NCBI GenBank assembly: GCA_946902985.2
Contig: OX336391.1
Span: forward strand, 145,889,074-145,953,073
Source of the DNA: Meconema thalassinum
Lineage: Eukaryota; Arthropoda; Insecta; Orthoptera; Tettigoniidae
Length of the DNA: 64,000 bases
Direction: 5' to 3'
In this document: positions 11,290-21,539 of the stretch, piece by piece
Numbering within the stretch: position 1 is the stretch's first letter
How the letters are laid out: every line of letters begins with the position of its first letter
The notes under the pieces: model-generated
Told to the model about the DNA's origin: nothing
What the model saw: the letters and a program-made list of their open reading frames with translations, nothing else
Databases searched by the model: none
Made by a program: the position numbers and the translations under genes

Positions 11290-11345
11290 ACGGGCAGGTG
11301 ACCTCGTAGTTCCGCCCCTTAAAACAACAATAACTAACTAACTAA
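11290..11345 (-). repeat. Short dispersed repeat R, copy 1
   Basis: Contains GACCTCGTAGTTCCGCCCC followed by TTAAAACAAC and an AACT-rich tail. The reverse complement (GTTGTTTTAAGGGGCGGAAC) recurs at 36.5 kb, with related copies at 12.9, 14.4 and 58.35 kb. The core is too short to classify further. Confidence 0.6.
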
Positions 11346-11834
11346 CAAGATCTTGCGTTCTTTTAACAACGTATGGATGACGCTATTGATCTCGTGTAAA
11401 TAAATGACGACAGTGGTTGCCATGGTTACCATGGTGTCGGGAAATTGATTAAGTTAATTACAGAAAGACTCCGCCACCCCCACCCCTTCCTCCTTCCCCT
11501 TCCCTCCAGCCCAAAACCGTATCCATGTCAAAAAGAATAAAATCACGTTCCTAATACACCTTACCCTCCCAGCGGTACGCCTCTTGGCAGGTTTCTCTTC
11601 TTTCCTATCTAATCTTTTGAAATGTAATGTTTTTAAATCGAAAAACAGGGTTGTACCCAAATGAGTGTCTTCCTAATTCTAAAAGACATTTTACACGAGA
11701 GTTAATAAATACACTTGGATGATAAGCTTCTATCGTCAAGCGATAATCTTCGGATCTTTACACCCAGGTATTAATCTTTCTTTACGAATATGTGGGTTAA
11801 GATATACAGGGTGATTCATAATTCCTATTACAAA
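11346..11834. other. Unassigned; starts a repeat split by a SINE
   Basis: Mostly unrecognised. ACAGGGTGATTCATAATTCC near 11808 begins a motif that continues at 12356 after the inserted SINE. It resembles the ends of widespread insect repeats, but its class is unclear. Confidence 0.4.
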
Positions 11835-12355
11835 GGCGACTTCGGTGGCGTAGTTGGTAGCATGCTGAACTTCTATGCTCAAGATAGCGGGTTCAAACCC
11901 GGCCGAAGCCGTCGGATTTTTTAAGAGCGTTAAAATCCCTCAGTATGCCTTCCTTCGGAGGGGAAGTAAAGCCGGCGGTCCCATGTCATAGATTTATGGC
12001 ATGTTAAAGAACCTTCCACTAATTACACCTGTGTGAAGCTAAATTGTATAGGTTAGGAATGTAAACAACGCTCTTAGGTTTCTACGTTCGTTGCCAAGAG
12101 CCGACTTCGGTGGCGTCTAGTAGCTAAGTTCTGAACTAGGCCTAGTATTCATTGACGGTGGCGTTTGGTGGCAAAAGTAGGAACTATTTGAAAAATTTAA
12201 AGTTGCAGTCCTTACTTGAATTAAAAAGATACACACACTAATACAGCCATCACAAACAACACCGGTTATCAGACAGACAGTATATACACCCAAGTACACG
12301 GGGCTACATGACCGCGTTGTTGCAGCCCCTAAACTGAGGAACCAACCAACCAACC
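11835..12355 (+). mobile_element. Long SINE with (CCAA)n tail, copy 1
   Basis: 521 bp, flanked by the perfect 9-bp duplication TATTACAAA (11826-11834 and 12356-12364). The tRNA-like head has A box TGGCGTAGTTGGTAGCATG and B box GGGTTCAAACCC. A body with CCTTCCTTCGGAGGGGAAG follows. Further on is a second, degenerate head-like segment (GACTTCGGTGGCGTCTAGTAG), and the element ends with ACCAACCAACCAACC. A sister copy with its own duplication lies 3.4 kb downstream. Confidence 0.9.
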
Positions 12356-12850
12356 TATTACAAACGTCTGGGGGTTATAGAGGGGGCTAAGTAGATCACA
12401 GTTTGAATAGGAACCCTTGTCCGGACATTTATCGTTTCTGTACCATATCGGTTTGACTCGATTGCACATCTCGCATTTCACTACAGACAGGTATGCACTA
12501 CAAGAGATGTTCCACGTGGCGACCCTGCATCATATCATAGTAACTTCAAACAATCTATTCCTTGCCGTAAATATATATTGATAACTCAATTTCTTCTTTC
12601 ATAATTTCACAGTCACATTATATTTGCAGTACATACCGGTATATCCGCTCACATACATGTTCACGTCAGTCATATAACCTACCAATTTTCTATACACGTG
12701 TAATAACCACATCACTGTTTTAACGCCGAACTGCTTTTTATCAAGATTTATATCTTTCATTTTATAACACATTGTTACAGATTTGATTTTTTAAAATCCT
12801 TTAAGTGTTTTTAAGCTTTAGACTACAAGTATTTTAAGTAATTATTTTGA
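12356..12850. other. Unassigned; right part of the SINE-split repeat
   Basis: Continues the sequence interrupted by the SINE (ACGTCTGGGGGTTATAGAGG). Beyond about 12480 nothing recognisable was seen. Confidence 0.4.
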
Positions 12851-12879
12851 TAACAACTTTTGATAAGGAAGGTTTTGAT

Positions 12880-12950
12880 GATGATGATGATGATAATTGT
12901 TGTTTTAAGGGGCCTAACATCGAGATTATCGGCCCCTAATGATCTGGGTG
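12880..12950 (+). repeat. Short dispersed repeat R, copy 2
   Basis: TTGTTGTTTTAAGGGGCCTA followed by ATCGAGATTATCGGCCCCTA, preceded by GAT repeats. Same core as the copies at 11.3, 14.4, 36.5 and 58.35 kb. Confidence 0.6.
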
Positions 12951-13094
12951 ATAGCGAAAATGATAATCAAATGGAAACCAGAACAAAATTATCTGAGAAG
13001 GAAAATACGTACAAACGGAACTCAGATGGAAACAACTCACAATATGGTCTTACAAAAGGGAATTTTGAACGAAAAGTTGCACAAAAAGGAATAG

Positions 13095-13570
13095 ATTGAA
13101 AAAGACCCACACAACGTAGGCTAGATTCAAAATACGTACAAAATGCAATTGAAATTGAAAATGCTTACAAAATGTACGGTAGATTCAAAGGACTCATGTG
13201 GATTGACAATACTTACAAAAAGCAATTTAGATTGAAAATACTTGACAAAATGTAATTTAGATTCAAAATACCCACAAAATGCAATTGAGAATCAAAATAT
13301 ATGCAAAATGCCCGCCAAACAAAATGCAATTTAGATTCAAAATTCGTGCAAAATGCGGTTTTGGTTGAAAATATTTACAAAATGCAATTGAAATTCAAAA
13401 TACTCACAAAGGTCCCTCCGAGATATTGAAAGACTTACTAAAAAGCAATTTAGATTGTCAATCTTTACAAAATGCAGTTGAGGTTGAAAACAATCGCGAG
13501 ATGTAATTTAAATCGAAAAAACATACAAAAAGCAACGTAGATTAAAAATGCCTTAAAAATCGCTAGAAGG
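13095..13570. repeat. Degenerate ~30-bp minisatellite
   Basis: Roughly fifteen diverged copies of a unit built on TTACAAAATGCAATTTAGAT followed by TCAAAATAC. Spacing is irregular and units are 60-90% alike. No ORF is maintained across it. Confidence 0.7.
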
Positions 13571-13639
13571 GAATTTAGATACACGGTGAACCAAGTAACA
13601 AAAACAGTGCGGGAATCTTAAAGAGAAAAGTAAATATAA

Positions 13640-14155
13640 TGATAAGAGGAGTGGAGAGGAGAGGGGGAGAGAGGAGAAGGTCCGCCCCAAAGGTAAGGGA
13701 CGAAAGGGGAAAACGGACCCAGCTCAGGAATCCCTCGGGGTCGCCAACTCCTTAACTTACCAGCCGTGAGCCCCTGAGGGTGTAGCATTATCTACGGTGC
13801 ACCAGAAGTGGTGGGGCTACATACACCCTGCCTCCTTAAGGGCCTTGAACACAAGGCAGGAGGTAAAAGGAAAAGAAAAAGAAGGCAGACCCCTCACAGA
13901 AGGAGTGTATCAGGAAAGATGAGACAAGGGCCAATTAAGGCGGGAAAGTGAAAGACTCCCTAGGCCTCGGATAACCTAATACCGTCGGGGTCGGAAGAGA
14001 AAAGGAGTTGACCAACGGAGGTCGACAGGAAAGAAGATGGAGAGGAGCCCGGCACAAGTAAGTGGAAGCAATGCCGGACTCAGCTGGGGTCCCGTGGTCG
14101 CCAACCCACGCCCCACTAGATGTGAGCCCCTGGGGGGAAGGAAGGTTTTGTATGT
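13640..14155. repeat. Two-module dispersed repeat
   Basis: Two related modules face the same way. One has GGACCCAGCTCAGG, GTCGCCAAC and GTGAGCCCCTGAGG (13715-13780). The other has CCGGACTCAGCTGGGGTC, GTCGCCAACCC and GTGAGCCCCTGGGG (14072-14135). The purine-rich linker has no ORF of interest. Probably a SINE-like or composite repeat. Confidence 0.5.
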
Positions 14156-14184
14156 AAGTCTTGCTTCTCTTCATATTTTATAAC

Positions 14185-14735
14185 TAGTAGTAGTGCCCAG
14201 CTTCACCCGGTGGATTTATTTATTTTACAGAACTGGAGCGCTCAAGGATAAGGATCGGAATAAATGGAAGTAAATTTGAAAGCACCAATGCTTATTGCAG
14301 CTCGGTACACTGCACCAACACCATCGCCCTGATACAGAGGCTTACTATTGTCATGATGATAACTGTTTTTAGGGGCCTAAGAAATCTTTTTGCCCTAATT
14401 ACTCCCCGTGACTGCAATTTAAAAGCAGTTCGCAATTCTGCACCAGAACATTGGTGGGGGCTACGTGAAGCAGCCCGCATTACATGGCAACAATAGACTT
14501 CGGTATTATTGAAGCCGTTCTGGAGCGCTTGTTCTCCCGACTTACTGAACAGAAATCAATCTTTAAGGTTACCTGAGAGGGGTAGCCTAATGATACATAG
14601 CCTAAACTATTCCTCTTGAATCAGGCTATGATATACAAAAAGAATTTTTCGAATCCGACTGGTAGTTCCAGAGATTAGCGCATTTAAAGACACAAACACA
14701 CAAACTCTTCATCTTTATTTTATTAGTATAGATAT
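14185..14735 (+). repeat. Widespread invertebrate-type repeat with nested repeat R
   Basis: Begins GTGCCCAGCTTCACCCGG and ends with CCAGAGATTAGCGCATTTAA, ACACACAAACTCTTC and TTAGTATAGAT. This is a tail type common in invertebrate non-autonomous elements (recognition from memory). A copy of repeat R (14360-14400) interrupts it. The tail is similar in layout to the ends of repeat family C in this window. Confidence 0.55.
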
Positions 14736-14911
14736 AACGCTGAAGAAGGTCACAATGTGGTCGAAAGATTAAAATACGACTATTTATTGACGTAGGGTTT
14801 CAACTTACTGAATATTTAGTTTTTAAAGTGAATTAGGTTTCTCGCTGAGGATGGAAGCTTTGATATTCCGAAACATGTACGTCGTTTAATATTTCATTAA
14901 ACAACTTCTCT

Positions 14912-15187
14912 CTCTCTCGTCTGGCTGCGTGGCTCAGGGGTAACGTTCTCGCTTACTGAGCCCAAGGTTGCAGGTTCGAAACCTGGCGTAGTCGGCTAGC
15001 ATTTGAGGGTGCGCAAATGCGAGAGAGCCGTGTCAGTACATTTACTGGCACGTTAAAGATCCCCTTCGGGGCAAAATTCCGGCACCCCGGCGTCTCTAAA
15101 AGCCAGTGTAGTTAAAAGGGACGTAAAACCAATAACATTATTATTATTATTATTATTATTATTGTTGTTATTATTATTATTATTATT
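14912..15187 (+). mobile_element. tRNA-headed SINE with ATT tail
   Basis: Flanked by a 16-bp perfect duplication, ATTAAACAACTTCTCT (14896-14911 and 15188-15203). The head has GCGTGGCTCAGGGGTAACG (A box) and GCAGGTTCGAAACCTGG (B box). The body contains TTAAAGATCCCCTTCGGGG, and the tail is an ATT array (15137-15187). The intact duplication indicates a young insertion. Confidence 0.9.
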
Positions 15188-15255
15188 ATTAAACAACTTC
15201 TCTTAGTATTGATCAGGCGGATTTCCTATTTATAAATTCTATTACATCTATGTCT

Positions 15256-15771
15256 GGTGACTTCGGTGGCGTAGTTGGTAGCATGCTGAGCTTCTATGCC
15301 CAAGGTCGCAGGTTCAAACCCGGCCAGAGTTGTCGGAATTTTAAGAGCTTTAAAAATCCCTCAGTGTGCCTTCCTTCGGAGGGGAAGTAAAGCCGGCGGT
15401 CCCATGCCATAGATTTATGGCATGAAAAAAAACTTCCAGTATCTACACTTGTGTGAAGCCAAAATTTATAGGCTATAATTGATAACGCTCTATTAGTTCC
15501 AACCTTCGTTGCCAGGTGCTGACTGGGATGCCATCTAGTAGCAAAGTCCGCATGCTAGGTGTCGTGGACGGTAAGCATTTGGTAGCAAAAGTAGGAACTA
15601 CTTGAAATTATTGTCTGCAGTCCTTGCTTGAATTAAAACAGATACCACACTGTAATACAGCCATCACAATTTTATTAACTCCGGTTATCAGGCTGATTCT
15701 ACACACGCTCAAAGTACACGAGGCTACATGACCGCGTTGTCGAATCTCATAAACTAAGGAACCAACCAACC
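15256..15771 (+). mobile_element. Long SINE with (CCAA)n tail, copy 2
   Basis: Same SINE as the one at 11.8 kb: A box TGGCGTAGTTGGTAGCATG, B box GGTTCAAACCC, the second head-like module GACTGGGATGCCATCTAG, and the tail GGAACCAACCAACC. It has its own 10-bp duplication ATCTATGTCT (15246-15255 and 15772-15781), so the two copies inserted independently. Confidence 0.9.
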
Positions 15772-15908
15772 ATCTATGTCTAATGGGTGATAGTATTTAC
15801 AATATGTACTGTACACTTATTTAGTTGTAGTAGTAGTTAAAATAATGCAACTAGTCAGACACTGAGAGTGCTGATTGACCTCCAACTTTGCTTGCTTAGT
15901 TGAAAATA

Positions 15909-16475
15909 CGAGGGGCGTGTTTTAAGTAATACCCGTTGCGATATTACGCCGTTGCAGCACTGCGGTCAGCATTCCGTGCAGGTGCGCTGAGTGCCTGCAT
16001 CTATTGGCAAGGTTTAGACGCCATTACGGCAACAGTCGCCCATGTGTGGGTGTGTGTACAAGCTTTTGAAATGGCATCGCCGATCTCGTGTCCCGCCGAC
16101 TCGTAGAAAAACGAGAATACTCCCCTGTAAGATATGCCGCCATTTGGCCACCACTGTCAGGCAAATTGCGTGCTTACTCAGAAGAACTCCGTATGTTTAG
16201 GAGTTATACGCAATTTGCCTGACAGTGCTGGCCAAATGGCAGCATATCTTACAGGGGAGTTTTCTCTTTTTTTCTACGAGTCGGCGGGACCCGAGATCGG
16301 CGATGCCATTTCAAAAGCTTGTACACACACCCACACATGGGCGACTGTTGCCGTAATGGTGTCTCAGCCTTGCCAATAGTTGCAGGTAGGATACACAGCG
16401 CACCTGCACGGAATGCCGACCGCAGTGCTGCAACGGCGTAATATCAAAACGGGTATTACTTAAAACACGCCCTTG
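15909..16475. mobile_element. Foldback element, near-perfect 264-bp arms
   Basis: An almost complete palindrome. The left arm (15909-16170) and right arm (16209-16475) are highly similar inverted copies around a ~38-bp centre that itself holds an AACTCC/GGAGTT hairpin. Ends read CGAGGGGCGTGTTTTAAG and its near complement, flanked by TA on both sides. This suggests a mariner-type foldback MITE. No coding capacity. Confidence 0.85.
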
Positions 16476-16568
16476 TACTTTCACCCATACTTTTAGACAT
16501 AGATATAATAGCCTAAGAGTAATGGATCTGAAGTTGTTTGCTTGACGATCGAAACTGGTCATCCAAGT

Positions 16569-16832
16569 GTATTTATTAATCTCATGTACATTTTTTTCAG
16601 AATTAGGAATGACCGATCACAATTGGGGAAAATTGTGTTTACCGACGCAATACATCAAATTTCGATTACTAAGGTAACACTGAAAATGGCTTCATACACA
16701 ATAATGTATTTATTAATCTGTGAATGTAGTTCTTTTTCATGATTAGGGAACACCCATTACAATTTGGAACAATCGTGTTGGCCGACTGAAAAGCATTACA
16801 ATTCGATTACTAATGCAACACTGAACAAGTAG
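16569..16832. repeat. Diverged tandem duplication, ~135-bp unit
   Basis: Two adjacent units each start GTATTTATTAATCT (16569 and 16704) and continue through ATTAGG, CATTACAATT-like and TTCGATTACTAA blocks. They are roughly three-quarters identical. Function unknown. Confidence 0.6.
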
Positions 16833-17204
16833 TTCCGTGGGTAACTACAGTAAATAGCCTCTTTTATCATTTCAATTGATCTTGTCGACTTCATCGTTAT
16901 GCTTTGGTCTACCGTTATGCGTTACGGTTACGGCGTGTATGACGTCATCATGTTGTTCAGTGCATATGCACCGAATCTGAGTTTACTCCTGGGGCCTGGC
17001 GTTATGCGATACGGAGACGGCGAGTGCGTGACGTCATGCAGCAGCTCCCAGTTCCCCGCGCGGGAAGCCTAAGTTAATGGGTAAATGAGTCTGTTGAAAG
17101 AGTCCTGGGGCTTCGAGCGAAGCGGGAAGCCCTTCTGAGCCTTTCTAACATGTGTAGCATTTGTAGCATGCGTCATTTGAAATGATATAAAGTCTAGTCT
17201 CTCA
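16833..17204. other. Unassigned; GC-richer block with short repeats
   Basis: GTTATGCGTTACGG and GTTATGCGATACGG, each followed by a GTGACGTCAT or ATGACGTCAT motif, occur twice (near 16910-16945 and 17000-17035). This suggests a small internal duplication. CRE-like TGACGTCA sites are incidental to that repeat. Confidence 0.35.
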
Positions 17205-17252
17205 GACTGGCTGTATCTTTTCATATGTCGAACTAATGTAAATTGCCTCTAT
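17205..17252 (-). repeat. Family B host copy, piece 1 (left of Gypsy insertion)
   Basis: CTGTATCTTTTCATATG ... AAATTGCCTCTAT matches the end of full family B copies in reverse (compare 36400-36450 and 62815-62860). It stops at the Gypsy LTR with CTAT, which is repeated on the other side, where the family B sequence resumes without a gap. Confidence 0.75.
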
Positions 17253-20200
17253 TGTACCCGATTGTCACCATGTGGACCATGTGTTCGTATCCCAACTAGC
17301 TCACGGTCTTTCGAGGTATGGGACGTTCATGCCCACAATACGACCACATGTTCAGGATTTGAGTCTACCAGGTAACTACTCTACAGGAAATACACAACAT
17401 TCCTATGAATAAAACATTTACTGGTCTAAAATCATGGCTGTACAACAAATACAAAACAAAGGACAAATTACAATTAATTCCCACAACTAAATAGGGTTAT
17501 TCTGTGAGCTTTCTCCTTAAAAATAGCGCTACAATGCACTCAAACCTACTTCTAATATCCTGTCAATAATAGTTCAGATTACAAGGTTTTCATAGTGTCC
17601 GTCATGTGACACAATTTTATTTAATGGAAGTATCTTAACACAAAAACCACATGTCACAAACATGAATTTCTAAGACATTATTCCGTCTTCTACGACATTT
17701 ACTTTAATTATCATTACTTCAATGTTTCCTACATTTATTAGCAAATATTTTTTTTTTTGTGTCGTGCGAATCATTTTCCTTCTTTCCATCCCTATGAACG
17801 CTCTAGGAAAATGAGTCATGCTTCTTAATCATAAAATAAACATAAACATGGATAGAATATTTATAGTTTCACCATATAACGATTATCTGGGTCTTGTCGG
17901 ACTTATTATAGATACAACTGTGTCATGTTCTGGGAAAAACACATACCCGTTTTTCCTAAATTAGCATAAACTGGCAAAATGCACTTTAAAGAAGATGCCT
18001 ACATTACTTTGGTTCAGCTTTCCCCCTCAGAGGATAACTTCGCCAAATATCATCAGATTTCTATGGTTCAACCACATATGTGAGTTGCCATACACCATTT
18101 AATTCCATTTGCATCACTAAAATACTCATATTTTAATTGCATTATTGAATACCGAGACCTCTCAGTGTCCTATTATGACTGTAATTGACAAGGGATCGGT
18201 CGAGCGACCTCTCTCCCCTCAGCAGGTCATAAAATTAGTTCCAGACAGCTCTCCAAGATGGCTGCCACGGAAATGGTCTATATTTCCTGTCTCTCTCTAC
18301 CGTCAAGGTCATCCTTGTTTACAATTTATATAACAAGAAAGATCCGCTAGGCATAGTCCTAAGTAATTGAGTCATTTAATTAATTAACACCTAACTTTAC
18401 AGTGTATTTGGGCTCAAATGGCTCCTATTAAACATTCATGGCAGGGGTGGAATTCTAATGATAGCATTGCCGTTCTAAGGTGATTACTGTGGCTTATAAG
18501 ACGCGCATCATAATGAAACCCCATGGTTATCATCAGCAGCTGTCATTTACAATATATATATGGAACCACGTTCCTCGTCGACGAATATGATTCTACCTCT
18601 CGGGCAGACCATAAGTAAAAATGCTCACCGCGCCTCGCTGGGCGTCCATAGTGGCTATAATTCAATGCAAGCGTTGGCAATAGACAGACTCTATCCAAAT
18701 CGCTGCGTAATACATACAGTATGCACAAAGGCGATACTTCTCGAAGATTAAGCCCATTTTCACCTCACGCGCAAGCTATACTAGTCTTTCCCGTGCTTAT
18801 CTTACGTAAATCACTGGATTCTACGTTAATCTGCACGCTATATGCGGCTAAACAATATTTCACATATATGACTCCATTATCAAGGTACCTGCGTTCTTCA
18901 TGTTATATTATTTAAGCCAAAGCTTTACATAGCTCCTAACACAAATGTATAAATATACTGGCTTACTTTAATTTCACATATTCATTCAAAATTTCACTGA
19001 CACTGAGAAAAGCTCTCGTATTCGCGATATTCCACACTACATTCTTTACTGTTTACCAAATGACAGTATCTTAAATTAGACATGACACTATTTGAACATT
19101 ACCTAGGCTAATTTTGCCCTTACTTTATGATTGCCGACCCCAGTTATTATTATTATTATTATTTTAACGTTTAGATCCAACACTATTTTTGACCCACATG
19201 GTCCTAAGCAAATCACCTTCCAAGTCATACTTTATTCAAGACGAGTGGTGAAAACTCGTTCAGTAAGTGACTATTACTTCTTTAATTTCAAAGTGATTAA
19301 TCGTTACATGGTGAACTATGCCATTATAATGTTATTATTTGCATGTTTACTCACGTTTCCTTCTGGCTGGAAAGTACCAGTATCTCCGCCTGAGCTCTAC
19401 CATGACGATTGACTTAATCCATCATGATATCCAATACACAACACTGAGATTCACACTTTTTACACATGATGCACATATTACCACAAGTGGCCTTTACCAC
19501 TGATAAACACTGAATATTAAACATTAAACACATTAACACTTTAAATTATTTCACAATTTATACACTTCATCTATCATTTCACATGTTGATCCTTAATCTG
19601 GATTTCACCTACGCTTGACCTCAGAGATGCGATGACTTATGATAACCGCTGATCTCCGTGAAATCTAGTAGCGTTTTTATAGATGTTCGATCCTAGTTCC
19701 CTGCACTCCCGTTTACCTCACTGTCCTGGATAGGTGGCAATAACTTCCACTCTCCCATCACTGGAGTGTTCCTAATGCTGATGTCATATAATTGACAATA
19801 CCTTCCGGTATACGAACTGTTCCAAACATTATCAGTTCCTATTCGCTGTAGCGAATTTATATCTGTGTCAGATAATAAAGCAATATCTGCACTTTGTTAC
19901 CTTATACACTTCATTATCACTGATGAAGCTTACAATTTGCCTCCATTGTCTTCAACGGCGGTACGCTGATATTTTAATAATTGGCGTGCTTACTGCAGAG
20001 CGCTTGTAGACAAAGAACTAACTTCCAACTCGAGCGACCGTCTGACGTCTTCAACTGCTTTCCACTGAACCATAACAGACGTGTAACTGACTTCGACTGA
20101 CCATAACTGACCCTCGGCGTAGGGTGCTCTTCCCTTATATTGGTTTCTTGCACAAAATAGTTCACGGGACACGTGAGAGCGACTCCCTTCTTGAAATACT

Positions 20201-20953
20201 CCGTCTTCAGCCGAAATAACAACTGCATCTTGTTTATCTAGGCGTGGAGGTTTTAAAAACACTCGCGTGCCGGCGATCGCTTTGGCCAATTAATTACAAT
20301 TAATTGCCTTAGTTCAGCGCGTGGGACGCTACGGTGGGGATTTCCCGCTGGTTGGTTAAAGTATTCATGCTCTCGAGCGTGAGTTAGGTTGCAATGCGGT
20401 CATTTTGAGAAATAGGCGTAATTTTAGGTGAAAAACCACTTCTAAATTACTCCTCCGTGAATACATTCATCTATGTGTATGTTCCATTGCATTACAATGC
20501 TCCATTTCTCTGTAATTAATTTATTTCTTGTGGGCTTGGTCCCGCCAAAGCTTCGCCCGTTGTCGACCGGTGAACTCCCGGGTCATTAATTTTGAGCTGT
20601 CTGACCGCCCTAGACAGAAATAGTTCCGTAGGCGCCAAGGCTACTCCGCCTACTTTTAAAAGTCATTTGTCAGACTTCAATACTAGCCTCTCTCGACTCC
20701 GTATGCACTGAAAACGTACATTTCCTTGCATTTTGCTTACAATTTCTCCTTTCAATTGCTATGATTTGCACCTAAATAATCGTGAAATCACGCTAGACTA
20801 TTATGTGTCAGTAGACCTCTCATTGCTCTGTGGGTTCCATATAATGGCTCCCCCTTAGAGACCACTGGTTCGACCTTAGGCATAACCATTTGCCTGGTCT
20901 TCTCTGATAAGGCCCTGAGTTCGATACCAGACTGCCGTGACCAGTTGGGCACA
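17253..20953 (-). repeat. Gypsy 3' LTR (left copy)
   Basis: 3701 bp, the downstream LTR in element orientation. It starts TGTGCCCAACTGG and ends GGGTACA on the minus strand. No convincing ORF: several 60-93-codon frames occur identically in both LTRs and have no recognisable motif. The length is very unusual for an insect Gypsy element. Confidence 0.93.
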
Positions 20954-20966
20954 TCTTTCTCCTGCT
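20954..20966 (-). promoter_or_regulatory. Polypurine tract
   Basis: On the minus strand AGCAGGAGAAAGA lies directly before the 3' LTR. This is the expected position and composition for the primer of plus-strand DNA synthesis. Confidence 0.75.
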
Positions 20967-21071
20967 AAGTTCGAAAAATTCATTTCCTAAGTGAATTTTT
21001 CGGGCCTATCAGCTGGTATCAACTCCTTGCGGTGTTTGCTTTAAGCGGTCATTGCTCTTGGCAATGGGCTT

Positions 21072-21539
21072 TCACGTTTTCCCACTCCACTCTTGTCTGC
21101 TGTCTCGTAGACTTTCGTTTTCCTGTCTCAATTGTTCATTCATCTCCTCTAACTCTACAGCGGCTCCCTTTAACTGGTCGTAAAACTCCTGCAGTCGACA
21201 GCTGCACTCTCCCCTCGTGTCCGCTGGGCTGGCGCGCTGTTTCCTTTTCTTCGACCCTTCTCGAGTCTGCAAGCTTTTCTCCGGAACCTTTCCGTGCATA
21301 CGTAATGATTCCTCGTTCACTTGGGTGTGTGTAGCTTGCTCTTCTCTCGCTTCATAGTCTTCTGGTGGACTATATAACTTCAGATTTGCGGCATTTACCA
21401 CAACTTCTCTACCTGTTGCCTCATCTTTAATCCGATATGCGTTATTCTGCAGATCCCTTATAATCAGGTAGGGTCCGAGATAAGCGTGCTGAAATTTCTT
21501 ATATTTCCTGCTCTCTGGATCTGAACTGGCGGGTTTTTT
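21072..21539 (-). pseudogene. Pol C-terminal end, split off by a one-base frameshift
   Basis: Continues the integrase past the point where the main frame stops at 21499. It contains the integrase C-terminal GPY/F-type module (HAYLGPYLIIRDLQNNAYRI) and VVNAANLKLYSPPEDYE. A charged, helix-forming tail (EELEEMNEQLRQENESLRD-like) follows, with a stop at 21072. The shift falls in a run of seven A (minus strand, about 21533-21539); a run one base shorter or two longer would keep one frame. It could be a mutation, a sequencing error in a homopolymer, or less likely programmed slippage. Confidence 0.8.

Noticed and set aside
16920..17040. TGACGTCA sites as a CRE promoter
   Set aside because: They come from a small internal duplication and no gene follows.
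18145..20289. ORFs of 60-99 codons inside the Gypsy LTRs, repeated in the other LTR
   Set aside because: They occur in both copies only because the LTRs are nearly identical. They lack motifs, and a one-base difference changes one of them completely.
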